NCBI GenBank assembly: GCA_012861695.1
Contig: JAAOOA010000127.1
Location: forward strand, 26,612,811-26,676,810
Source: Trematomus loennbergii
Lineage: Eukaryota; Chordata; Actinopteri; Perciformes; Nototheniidae
DNA: 64,000 nucleotides
Direction of reading: 5' to 3'
The position numbers and the translations under genes are program-made. Positions within the stretch are counted from its first letter, which is position 1; each line of letters starts with the position of its first letter. Below, piece by piece: positions 1 to 15,600 of this stretch. The notes under the pieces are model-generated. The model had not been told where the DNA came from. It searched no databases and worked only from the letters and a program-made list of their open reading frames with translations.

Positions 1-77
1 ATGTACCCCTACTTTGAGGGAGGACTTGTAAAAGTGGTTTAAAAGCTTAATCAGTTTTTTTTATTTTTGCAATGCAG

Positions 78-160
78 CCAATGGCCAGGACTACCAGTGG
101 ATTGGACTGAACGACAAAGACGTGCAGAATCAGTTCCGCTGGACAGACGGCAGTCCTCTG
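78..160 (+). CDS. acan: acan exon: middle of C-type lectin domain
   Basis: An 83-bp exon between acceptor tttgcaatgcag and donor GTGAGT. It reads [16 protein letters not shown], then FRWTDGSPL, a highly conserved stretch of the lectican lectin fold. It continues in frame into the next exon. Confidence 0.9.
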
Positions 161-2166
161 GTGAGTCTGGTTTCTTTACAGCTATAAGTTATTCATCTTT
201 GTTTACTGTATGTATCCATTAATCGTCTATGTTCCCTTAATAGTCTTTTGAGAACTGGAGGCCCAACCAGCCAGATAACTACTTCAACTCTGAGGAGGAC
301 TGTGTGGTGATGATCTGGCACGAGGGCGGACAGTGGAACGACGTGCCCTGCAACTACCACCTCCCCTTCACCTGCAAGACTGGACCTGGTAGCTCACTGG
401 GTTTACATATGTATCAGGCCAGGAAGTTACTTTCTAGAAGGAACATTTGTTCAGGATGTGGAGCAGTTTGATTGCTAAATGATGAACGACCACCTGGACC
501 AAGACAAGCTTCTACTACTACTAGTTGCCTTAAAGCTCACCTATTATGCAAAATCCACTTTTTCATCTCTCTACATCAACATGTGTCCCCTCTGTGAAAG
601 AGATTCTGAAAGTTCAGAACAAAAGATTCTCTCACTTTTGTCCTGATCCATTTATATAAAACCTGTCTGAAAATGAGCTGATCAGATTTTGGCCACTTTG
701 TGATGTCATAATGATTTTTGGCTTGTGTAACCATTAGCCAATCACCAACCAAGTAACCCCCCCCCCCTTATCACCTGAATCTCCTCCTAGAGCACCATTG
801 TGTTCTTTGTAACCAAATATCTCTCAGAGGGGCGTGGGGAGGGGCTCCTTATTTTCATCTAAAGTAACAGACAGAGAATCAGCACTTTGAAACAGGGCTG
901 AAACAGAGGGGATTATGGGATGCTGCAATGATCTGTTTGGTGTTTGGAGCCAAACACTTCAGAGACATGTTTTGTATATATCTGAGACCTATAATGTATG
1001 ATGAAAAACAGTATAATAGGGGACCTTTAATAACCTTTTCTCTGTCTTGTTTCCCAGCCATGTGTGGATCCCTCCTGCGGTGGAGCACGGCCGGCGATGG
1101 GCAGCGGCAGAGAGCGATACCCCGTCGACTCTATAGTCCGCTACCAGTGTGACGCCGGCTACACACAGCGCCACCTGCCCGTCATCCGCTGCCTGCCCGA
1201 CGGACAGTGGGAGCAGCCTCAAGTGGAATGTACAGAAGGTGAGAAATACTGTCATATGTGTCTCAAAACAATAACATGCAAGTAGCTTACTCGCTAGGGG
1301 GCTAAGTAGGAAAACCAAAAACAACTTAAACTATTTCGAGGAACAGGGTGTTTTTTTTGGCACAAAAGTCCTTCTACATGTTGAGTTTGAAAGTAAATGT
1401 TTTTATATATAGGATCCATCAGATCCGAGAGAAATGTGTAGTCTCTCAAGATGAATACATAGTGTGTTGAGGTGTTACAGCAAACCTTCAAAGCCTAAGC
1501 CTTGACCATTACTCTGCCAATTCTGATTATTATGTTATTCATCGTCTAAATCAAAATGTCATGCGGTGCTTTAAACGCAACAAGTCCCTAGGTTACTTAA
1601 ACTTTTTTGGTTACTTAGTGCATGTTTTTAAACCAGTTTATTCATGATAAAGAAATATAGACTAGATGGAGGACCTGGACTATTTTGAGGAGATTTACAC
1701 CTTGAAAAGCTTTTGAAATACAGTACATCTCCTGTAGAACTAATATTCAACATGACTCAGATGAGGGCCCATTGGAGTCCTTGAACACAGATCCTTCAGC
1801 CACACTACTCTCTTCCTGGTCCATTCAAGGTTCAAGGCTCAAGGCTTTTATTGGTCATACGTACACAGCTACAGTGTAGTTATGTGATGAAAATCTTAGG
1901 TCACAAGCTCCTCCCACGGTGCAACACAATAAAACTGAAAAATAGTGCAAGTAAATACAAAAAAAATAGTGCAAGTAGTGAAATAGCAATAAGAGTGATT
2001 GGAATATGATATATTAGATCAATAATTCATTAATTCATCTGTTGGCCCCTCATGTTTACCTGATGTTAACAGTTTGGTTACCTTTTCTCCCGCAGCCGGC
2101 GCCAACAGCAACAGGCTACACAAAAGATCCCTCAGGAGGAGAAGTAAAGGCGTCAGGAGCCAATAG
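78..2166 (+). CDS. acan: Aggrecan core protein, C-terminal G3 exons (3' end of gene)
   Basis: The last four coding exons seen (78-160, 244-388, 1058-1238, 2096-2166) encode the end of a C-type lectin domain, a CCP/sushi module and a short basic tail. The lectin part contains [19 protein letters not shown] and the calcium-site motif [10 protein letters not shown]. The sushi module has [12 protein letters not shown] and [11 protein letters not shown]. The tail, rich in Arg and Lys, ends in RSQ and a TAG stop. Exon sizes 83 and 145 bp match the lectican lectin-domain pattern as I recall it. In the family, G3 binds tenascins and fibulins and aids secretion of this hyaluronan-bound proteoglycan. 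Versican, neurocan and brevican share the fold; aggrecan is chosen because hapln3, mfge8 and abhd2 follow in the order seen in other vertebrates. Upstream exons lie outside the window. The 1058-1238 exon does not join the previous exon in frame (see findings). Confidence 0.9.
244..388 (+). CDS. acan: acan exon: end of C-type lectin domain
   Basis: A 145-bp exon running from [14 protein letters not shown] to [11 protein letters not shown], with donor GTAGCT. It contains the WND motif and the closing cysteines of the lectin domain. It ends in phase 1. Confidence 0.9.
530..1030. mobile_element. TTAA-flanked MITE, copy A (acan intron)
   Basis: Both ends are TTAA plus a short inverted terminal repeat (AG.TCACCTATTATG; right end CATTATAGGT-like and AATAGGGGACCT). 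About 90% alike by eye to the copy at 8872-9376. TTAA target and AGG termini suggest a piggyBac-type non-autonomous element. No ORF. Confidence 0.75.
1058..1238 (+). CDS. acan: acan exon: CCP/sushi module (frame problem at 5' junction)
   Basis: The sushi module reads [29 protein letters not shown] and [16 protein letters not shown], with donor GTGAGA in phase 1. The exon is 181 bp, whereas the lectican sushi exon is normally 183 bp (from memory) and a phase 1-1 exon must be a multiple of 3. As written, the preceding phase-1 exon does not join it in frame. Two bases appear to be missing just after the acceptor, next to a CC. A TTAA MITE ends 27 bp upstream. Confidence 0.85.
1818..1990. repeat. 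Dispersed retroelement-tail fragment
   Basis: Contains GTCACAAGCTCCTCCCACGG, TGCAACACAATAAAA and GTGCAAGTAAATA. A diverged relative is at 10870-10970 (TCACAGGCTCCTCCAACAAT). No coding content. Confidence 0.45.
2096..2166 (+). CDS. acan: acan last coding exon: basic C-terminal tail and stop
   Basis: After acceptor tctcccgcag the exon continues the phase-1 frame with [17 protein letters not shown] and ends in RSQ and TAG. Aggrecans end in a similar Arg/Ser-rich tail after the sushi module, so this is the natural C terminus. Confidence 0.85.
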
Positions 2167-4060
2167 GAACAGAGGAAGCTGCTCTGAGCATGAGTAAAAA
2201 GGACATACAACAGAGAGCCACAAAGGACCCCCCCCCCCCCCTCTTGTAAAGAAGCATGGACACCGATGCAAATGCCCGACCAAAAAGATAACATTCCCCA
2301 CCGTGTATGTACACACACTAAAGCACATTTAGACAGTGGTAGTGTAATTGTTTTGGATCTTTGAGTGTCACCCTGCAGCTTCTGAAGGCGGTTTCTATAG
2401 GTATTTATACTGTCTGGTTTATAGCTAGTAATTGGAAGCATTATCTCAATGCACATTCTGACATTTCCTGCAATCATTTGCCAGCACTGCACACAGAGTT
2501 AAGGTAGAGTGACATGAGAGGTTTTAGAGTGACACGCAAAGTCCAAAACAACCAATTAAAAGAAGTGTTTTCGATTGCAGCTGGATTCTCTGAAGTCAAA
2601 CACATAGACTTTTGCTATGTTTTTAGGGTATTTTTCTAGATCTGTGTTTCGTAGTCATTTTTATATCTTTATTTGATCTTTAAGGACTACATGTTCTTCA
2701 GACTGGTGAAATACTGTTTTATTTTTTTTTTTACATAATAGGCGAATACAGTGACCCCTTAAAATACAGCCATAAGCTCTTGTTAACAACATAGAGAACT
2801 GTGAAGGTGAAGTTTATTTGTATTTGATTTTATCAGAGCCTTGACGCTTACAGTATTGCATAACATCCCAAATATGAGTACAAGCAAGGGCAAGAGATGA
2901 TGCCCCTGTGCAACAACACAACCGCAGTATCAGCAATACTGACATGATTGTGCTGTTCCAACTGATGATGAATATAGAAATCAAGACGTAAATAAAGTCA
3001 AACCTGGATTAAAATAATCAGCACTCATGCACTTTTAGGAGTCTTCAGTCACTTCTGTGCTAATCATTTGAATCCAGTGCACCTTAAACATATCCTCATC
3101 TGTAGCTGACACATGGCAAGGAAACTGAATAAAAGTGAGATCTACAGTATGACACTGAATTGGTTGCTTTTGGCAAAAGATGTCCTCCCAATTTTTGCAG
3201 GTTTACATTTGCCATTTCTCCAGAGCAATCGATGTCAGCACCGTCAGATCATGCTTTTATGAGATTCAGTGTTTGCTGAATGAAGTTTCTCACTGTAAAT
3301 ACTCTCTTTACAATTCTCTGAACAGCAGGATCTGTCAATGACCTACACAGAGTAGACAATTTAATTGTTTAGTTCATCATCAATCCGTTTGTTGCTTTGT
3401 TAGTTTAAATAGCTGTTAAGTTGCAGCTATGAGTTATTTATCAAGCAGGAATGACTTTTGATTTTGACAAACAGCGTATGAAGACACAAAATGATTTTTC
3501 GAATAAAGACATCTTTGTGGAAGTTCCTTGCTGTGTTTCATGCAGATCTATCAGCAGAAATGTACTTCTTAAAACTTGAGGAATTACACCATTTTAGGGA
3601 AAATAAGCTGTGAAAACAGTAGAAATTATATTAAAAATTAAATTAAAAGAGAGGGTTGAGATGGAGGTTTTAAAATGATGACCATGACCTTTAAAAGGTC
3701 AGGATTCAAACTCTTAAACAGCAACCACACACACATGGACGCACACACACACACTCACAATTGAGTATACACACTACAAAATATGAAAGTAGAGGACTTT
3801 GCGTGAAGACGCCACAAAGGTACACCTAGCTGGCTCAAAGTAAATAAAGTCGATCTGGATATCAATTACAGAGTGTATGCTCATGGAGGATAACATCAGT
3901 GAGTCTTTATCAGTTTTTAGATTTTTCATCAAATCTTTAGACGAGTAAACCAAAATGTGTGTAACGTGGCACACAGACACGTCTGTTGTGTTCAGATCCC
4001 GAATCCTGATGTGAACATACTGTACTGTGCTGTACCAAATAAAACTTGGAATCATCTCTC
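2167..4060 (+). other. Probable acan 3' UTR and downstream flank
   Basis: No coding signal follows the stop. AATAAA hexamers on this strand occur at 2991, 3128, 3502, 3843 and 4038, so the transcript could end at any of them. Which one is used cannot be told from sequence. There is a short CA-rich patch near 3727-3760. Confidence 0.4.
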
Positions 4061-5940
4061 TGTGAAGTTATTGGCCTAGTGTGCAAAACCATCACTTATT
4101 ATCCAGGAGTCAAAACTGTGTTTCATTCATGAAAATCACACACAGAGGTTTTCTGTCATTTTGTAGAAACACCATCTTTCCCCAGAGCTGTTTGAATTTG
4201 AGGTGGACTCTCCGAGCCAAAGGAACAAACCTGGCATTTAGTTTGTTTTCACCTTCCTGTGGAACCCAACTGTGAAAAACTCACAGTAAATAGCTCCTTC
4301 TTCTTCTACAGCGCCTACCTTCATCCCATCAGTCGCCTCACACAGATCTTCTCTGTAGCCCTGTATGTATACAAGTGCATGAGCGGTTGCACGTTTGCAC
4401 AGTCACACTGTATGTGTGTGTGTACATTAATCTGATGTGTGCGTGTAGGCATGTAATCCCTGTGTGTTTATGTGTGTGTGTTCAAGTGTAAATAGGACGT
4501 GTTTATGAAAAACTAGCTGACCATATAATCACTGGGACTTCTGTTCACACCGGGATGCAGGAGGGCGTAGTAACGCTTCGACCCCACTCATCTAAAAGTG
4601 CATCTCGCGCCCAGACAGAGAGACGCTGTTTACATACAGTGGCTGTTTTGTACGAGTCAGGTACCCATCTCACCTCTCTACCCTGGCATTCCTGTTTGGA
4701 CTGTGAGTGAAACTGTATCACACCTTGAGAGCCAAACCAACCAGGGGTGGTTCATACAAATCACTGAAAACATCAGTGTTTCATAAATCCAGCAAATTCA
4801 AAGCATAACAAAAATCTAAACATGTTATTCATTTGAGAACCGATAATCAGTATTTAGCCACTAAGTGACAACCTTTTCAATTCTAATAAAGTAAAGTCAT
4901 TAAGTCTTAAACACGCATTATCATTAATGGCCAGCAGGGGGCGAAAAATAAGTTAGCTTGTATAAAAGTCTATGAGAAATAAATGTATCACTTTTGTATT
5001 ACTTTCTTAGACATGTTCCTAATGACTTTATGGTCTAAATTGCTAGTTTAAAATGTTCTCCTGATATTCATTCAGTAAATGATGGTCCCATTAAAAAGAA
5101 AACAGACACAAAAGTGGCGTTGTTCAGCATTTGTTAGTTATAAAATACATGGCTCTTCCTTTTATTCTCAATCGCTTAATTTTGAGTGTGGTTCTTGCCA
5201 TCCAAACCCCCCCCCCCAAAAAACACTTAACTTAACGGATAGACCTTGCTTACTAAGCTAGCTAGCCCTAGCTGGTGACTTTGATAAGCTAATGGCTAAG
5301 CCTGCTAGCATGTTAACAAGGTATTATGCCAACCTGCTAGCCTTAGCATGCATACATTCAAACTTAGCTTGATAACTGTAGGTTAACAAACGTTTGACTC
5401 ACCCAAAGCAGCAAGACTGGACTCTGTTTCACCCATGCACCGTACCAAGGCTTTGAAGTGGATTTCGAGCCTTCAAAACCATCACATGGTCCAAAACAGC
5501 AGTAAAAGAAAAGAGATTGTCTGCTCATGGTGAAACCCATCCTCTTCAGCTGTTATCATGGTGTCTCCAGGGGTTTAGCATCAGTGGCTAATCAGTCCTG
5601 TGAGACATCAGTGCCGATCCTCCACTCTCTAACAACACTCCTGCTAATCTACCAAACTATTTCTTATACTATATACTATATTCTCTAATAGTTGTACTTG
5701 CACGGACGGATTACTAAAATATCTACAGGGCACATCCCCAGGGGACCAAAGTGTTGGGACGCATAATTACTACAAAAAGCGGTAAAACTATTATGAGACA
5801 CAAACGGATCAAAGGACCACAAAGAGACACAAAACTACACACTTTCAGTCTGCAATAACTTTGATGTATGAAATTATATTTTTCCTAAATCACCCAATAT
5901 TATAACCAATGCACTTTATATAAAGACATCTTTACAGTAG
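4061..5940. other. acan-hapln3 intergenic (convergent) spacer
   Basis: No gene is recognised. The spacer is AT-rich with scattered short CA/GT runs (4400-4480). A stretch at about 5255-5345 is rich in GCTAGC/GCTAAG words, which I read as old repeat sequence. Confidence 0.4.
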
Positions 5941-5942
5941 TT

Positions 5943-5948
5943 TTTATT
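5943..5948 (-). terminator. Candidate hapln3 poly(A) signal
   Basis: TTTATT on the plus strand is AATAAA on the hapln3 strand, about 0.83 kb past the stop codon. If used, 5.93-6.78 kb is 3' UTR. This is inferred from the hexamer only. Confidence 0.35.
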
Positions 5949-6775
5949 AATTTGTAGAAAACAGTACAAATGCATATACATATACAATGAAACACAAAAC
6001 CATTAGATACATAAGTATTTGATGAAACATTGCTTCTTCTTCCACAAAGGATGTAAACAAGGTAAGGTAGTTTAAACATAACAACAATACAGATACTTAC
6101 TCTTAAATTCTGGTTTCTCCATCACAGAGCACTACTCTTAATCGCCCATAAAAATGCTAAAAGAGATGCATTACACTTCTCTAATGAGATACAAAGACAA
6201 GACTCTAGTATATTTCACAGTGTTAGAAAGTCAAAAAGAGTTACCTAGAGTAAATGAGAGTACAATCATGGACCAGCTGGAAAGATCTGAGAGGAAAACA
6301 CTCTTCACTACCTCATCCAACAAGGTGCTTTTTAGCAATGCACTTACCCAAAAGTTGCCCGAAACCCACCGACACCTCTGAGATGAACTGGAACACAGAC
6401 AGTGAGCCTTATTGCCCAATATCAACCTATAAAATAGGGTTTAAAAAATATTGTAGCTGTATAAGCAGCATGCTAATGCCCATGGTTTTGTATTGAGACG
6501 TGGGTGTAATGTTCTTGTTCTGGCCATATAGCCTACAGAGACATTTGTTTAAGTACAAGTGGCATCCCATGATAAATGTACACATTTAAACAGAGGTTGT
6601 CGGTAGTAAAGTTCAATACGAATACAGTCTTACGGAGGTGGAGTGTGACTAACCCAGACTGAAATAGCTCAGAAATGAAGAAACTGCTAATTTGTTCCCA
6701 GGCTATAGCTAATGCTAACCTCACAAACCCAATTTTGAACCAATGCGCTGTTTGTCTTATTTTGAGCCGAAGCAT

Positions 6776-11235
<4,460 letters not shown>

Positions 11236-12031
11236 GGTGATCTGCGGAGCAACCGTCACAACACATAGGCTGCTGAGTGAACCCCTATCTGCTCTGCTGT
11301 CAATTACTAAATATTGGCAACATATATACCAAGAGGAGTACGCCGATGAATCACACACTGGCAAGCAATTAATTCGATGCACGCAATTGTATTAAAGCAT
11401 CTGTATTACAGAGGTATACATAATTCTCTTTCAAAATCCCTAAAATATGTGACTCAAAGGAGACGGTGGAGTGCTGATAATCCAATGTCAGAATCAGTAT
11501 TGCACTACATTAATAAAAATGTAAATAAATACATAAATAAAACATGAGCTTCTTCAGCGTTTTAGATGAAAGAATGTTTGGTGTGTTCACAATGGTTGTT
11601 AAACACAGCCTACTTTCATCCTACATGAATACAAATAACGTCAAAGTATATAAAAAAACATTTATCACTCATTTTATTTTATGACATTATAGACTATCAA
11701 TCTATTAGGAACTAAATAAACTTCTCTCAAACCCCTGTCATTAGACAAATACGTTTAATATATTCAATTATCTCCTTCCTATTCTCTTTCTCTGCCTTTA
11801 AAGATTGCAACCCCCCATATCACCAATAACGCTATGATATAATAATGATAGTGTTAATTTAATCATGACATACATTACATTTGAATTACTTCTTCCTGCT
11901 GCTTTACAAGGTAGCCTTTACAGTGTTACTACTCTCTGTTGACTAACTGAATTATTAGGCTACCATTTCTCGAAAATTCACCCGTAAATCAAGAATGAAA
12001 AACAAAAGAAAAAGCCAAACAGTGAAGTACC

Positions 12032-12175
12032 TCCGGTTTAAATCCTCCGCTTTATCGTCCGTCTATGGGAACCAAGAAGTCGTAAAGTGAGTCACACAGA
12101 AAGCAGCAGTCCTCTCAGCGTCTTCAGATCATCTCCTCCTCATCCTCTGCCTCGCTCAGACACACTGAGAGCAGC
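12032..12175 (-). promoter_or_regulatory. Probable hapln3 untranslated first exon and core promoter
   Basis: The coding exon begins only a few bases before ATG at a splice acceptor, so an upstream non-coding exon is required. A plausible donor (AACCGGAG before GTACTT) lies at 12031/12032. Just upstream the sequence is CpG-richer and has TACGTCAC at 12184-12191, a CRE/ATF-like TGACGTA on the gene strand. Boundaries are inferred. Confidence 0.4.
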
Positions 12176-12527
12176 ACGAGCGCTACGTCACAAGACGAGG
12201 CATCCCCTTTGAAGTGAGCAGTGACCTCACATCATGCACGAGACCATAAAACACCAGTACTTATACTCGTAATTAATCACACATTTGAGGTATTTGTGCT
12301 TTTCTTAAGCCTTTTCTCTTCATGTGATGCTTTTACTGGAAACAAATAATGAATTGACAACTTTTTTTCATCGTTTAAGTCATTTAACATGCACACATGC
12401 ATGTTTTTAATGTTTCCAACTTCACATATACAATAATATTCTGCTTTCCCTTATTTTAATAGTTTTACTTCATTATAACAGTTCTCAGTAGTGGAACATG
12501 TACTTTACGTAATAAAAAATACCACAG

Positions 12528-13011
12528 TTAAAGGGGACCTATCATGCAAAATGCACTTTTGTACGTCTTTTATACATGAATATGTGTCCCCGGTGTTCCA
12601 GAGAACTCACCAAGTGTCAGAAAAACACAACCCTCTCTATTTTCCTCCATACCCAAATCTCTAAAAAAGGGGCTGCAACGGATCTGATAAAAACTGATCC
12701 AGATTTGAACACTGTCCTGACGTCAGGACAGTGGCGCTACGGCTATTGGGCCAACTCCACCAATCAGGAGGAGACAGCCACGGCCATTGCCGTTCGAAAG
12801 CGCTGGAGACGCTGTAGTACATATGCCAGGCCTGTAGGTGGTGCTGTTATCACTGAATCTGCCCTTGCAAAAACAGAGCTAAAAAATGTCAAATGAGGCA
12901 TGGCTAAAATGCATGATCTGTTTGGTATTTTGAAAAAAAAAAGTATAAATATGCCTTATATAGGTATGGTCCTACACTATATTCAAATATAGCATGATAG
13001 GTCCACTTTAA
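12528..13011. mobile_element. TTAA-flanked MITE, related subfamily
   Basis: Starts TTAAAGGGGACCTATCATGC and ends GCATGATAGGTCCACTTTAA, giving inverted termini of about 18 bp. The internal part differs from the 530 and 8872 copies except near the ends. An internal 106-codon reading frame has no recognisable domain. Confidence 0.7.
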
Positions 13012-14074
13012 GACAGATGGTGTAATACAAAATGTGAGGCTCCTCCTCAACTTACTACAAATCAAACAGCACTTATGATTAACTAGACAAACTAAATAGA
13101 ATAACAGTCACATGGGCAATTTTTCTGCTTATATTCGTAAGACTTTATTGACTTATTGTGAAAACTGTGAAACTAATACAAATACCCGTACAGATACGCC
13201 ACGTCAGCACATCTTGCAGACAGATGCCACCTCAATTCTGTTAGCATCATTGTTTAAACATTAACAGGGTCAAAACAGTTGACCCATTTCCGTCTCATCC
13301 CTTCAAAGGATCGCCTTCTCAAACTTTTTCAACCAATTTGGGAAGTGCAACATCTTGTTTATCCTAATAAAAGATATAAGGCTTCAACATTCATGAAAGA
13401 AAACAATAAAACCCTGGTAATTTTAATAGGTTAAGGTCCATTTAACAGCAGAGGAAAGTCCTCATTAACACTTAACAACGCAGGTGTGCCTTTTCTCAAA
13501 ATGATGCAACCAAGACTGACCCTGGATTTTAAAATATAAATGAGGTGTCAAGTGTTTTTCCACTTGAATTTGTCATCATGAGCTGTTGATAGAAACATTA
13601 TCTTTATCCTTTAAATAAAAAATGTTGGGCAGGTGATGGAGAAACCAAGAAAAACTTCTAGAAGCAGGCCTTGTTGTTTTGTTATCATGTTGGTTTAATC
13701 ATTGTTGTATAGGGAATCCTTTGTACAATGACAGCTATTCTACTATCTGTGTTTCCTGCTTAAAAAGGTTGAATATTGACAGGAAACCATTGATGGTCCA
13801 AATATCCACTTCCACATTGTCATGTGAGTGTTGACTTTGTGTGACAGAGAGTTAACATTTAAGATAATCTTCAGACACATCTTCAGACTGATTTGTTGGA
13901 AGTATTTTGTCTCTTGAAATGTACAAGAGTGTCATCTTTTACAGTAATCAACAGTGTCTGTGTTTGTATTGTGTTAGATTATAATGTCCAAAGAGTTAAG
14001 ATCCACAACAAAGTGCATGTTTTTTAAATTACCAAGATATATGGCAGGTTTTTTGAAAAACGGGAGGAGCAACA

Positions 14075-14627
14075 ATTAGGTGCTCCTCCGCTCCCTTCAC
14101 TGGCTTCCAGTAACTGCTAGAATCCACTTCAAGACACTGGTACTTGCGTACCATGGTGTGAATGGATCTGGCCCTTCCTACATCCAGGACATGGTTGAAC
14201 CATACACCCCAGCACGTGCACTCCGCTCTGCATCGGCCAAGCGGCTCGCTGCACCCGCACTGCGAGGGGGACCCAAGTTCCCATCAGCAAAAACACGTCG
14301 GTTTGCTATCCTGGCTCCAAAATGGTGGAATGAGCTCCCCATTGACATCAGGACAGCAGAAAGCTTACACATCTTCAGGCGCAGACTGAAAACTCATCTC
14401 TTTCGACTCCACTTCGAGCGATAGAATGACTAACAAAGCACTTATATACTAACAAAGGACTGGCTTATCTAAAGCCAGTTGAGTAGCACTTGAAATGTTT
14501 TGGCTCTATGAAACCTGATGTACTTATATGATTCTGTTTCTTCAAGTTTGTATCTTCTTGGTCGAATGCACTTATTGTAAGTCGCTTTGGATAAAAGCGT
14601 CAGCTAAATGCAATGTAATGGAATGTG
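14075..14627 (+). mobile_element. L2-like LINE, 3' end with RT C-terminal remnant
   Basis: A 114-codon frame (14080-14424) reads LHWLPVTARIHFKTLVLAYH, then GPSYIQDMVEPYTP, LRSASAKRL, WWNELPIDIRTAES and FRRRLKTHLF. This is the typical C-terminal region of L2/CR1-type non-LTR reverse transcriptases. The 3' tail has TGTAAGTCGCTTTGGATAAA and GCGTCAGCTAAATGCAATGT, the usual fish L2 end. It is 5'-truncated, so not active. Confidence 0.85.
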
Positions 14628-15329
14628 TGAAGTTGTTTTGAACAGCAGCAACATGCTGCCAACTTCTCCTTTCCTGATAGGCTTGATATAGCTTGTTATT
14701 GAATGCCCCCTGTTCGGCCATGCCCCCAAGTAACACAGCAGATATTGCCACATGAACTCATATTTCAATCGTTGGTGGAAATAATAGCAGCCGTGTTGGA
14801 AAACAAGAGCAATTCCAGTTCTCCAGTGGGACCTAGAGAGAAGGAGCTGCTGCCCGAATATCTGAGTAGCGGCTGGTTTTCACGGCGCAGATGGAAGCTG
14901 GCCTCCTGACACGAGCACAACGTGAATCCTGAAAGTGATATTTATTGTCCCCAGAAGAGCCACAACACTACACACAACACCATATTTAAAGTCTGAAAGT
15001 CCTGCACGCAACTCCTTCCTCTGCGGTCAGCGCTCTGCAGTTTTTCTTCTGACTTGACTGACACCCGGCCCGAATAACAAAAACCCAAGATCAAGGGATG
15101 TCGAGCCGCTGGAAGACGGCGAGGATGTTGAGGGTTTCATTTTAAATCACTTGTGGTCACTAATCAAGGTTACAATGTGTGTATTTACCACATTCCTACA
15201 TTTCTGCCATCATACTCTTCCGTCCTCTAAAATGAAATTACAATAAAGGGAAAGTTCAGATGTTTTGAAATGGGGTTGAATGAGGTCCTTATCCATAGTC
15301 AGTGTATTACCGCCATTGGCTGTTATATG

Positions 15330-15600
15330 CAGGGGTGCACATAACTGGTACGCAGGTACGCATGCGCGGCAACAATCTGAAATGCGTACCGTCACTTGTG
15401 TCACAAAGCGCATTTGCGTACCGACGTACTTGTGAAGCTTTTCCAGAAGGCGGTTAGATCACCGGACGACAGAGTCGGTCTCCGTGTGCACAGACAGGGC
15501 TGCTGTTAACGTCGGTCTGTACAGCAGCCCTGCGCTAAAACAGCTGATCACAACGTTCACACGCTCCGCGGTCATGAAGCTCTGTACTCCACTACCCCCC
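15330..15600. repeat. Possible hAT fragment, CpG-dense
   Basis: Begins CAGGGGTGCACATAACTGG, a hAT-like terminus, and continues through GC-rich sequence unlike its surroundings to a C12 run. No matching right end was found. Confidence 0.3.

Noticed and set aside
2019..2492. 157-codon minus-strand frame
   Set aside because: It lies antisense to the acan last exon and 3' UTR, with no recognisable domain.
12576..12896. 106-codon plus-strand frame
   Set aside because: Inside a TTAA MITE; no similarity to any known protein family that I recognise.
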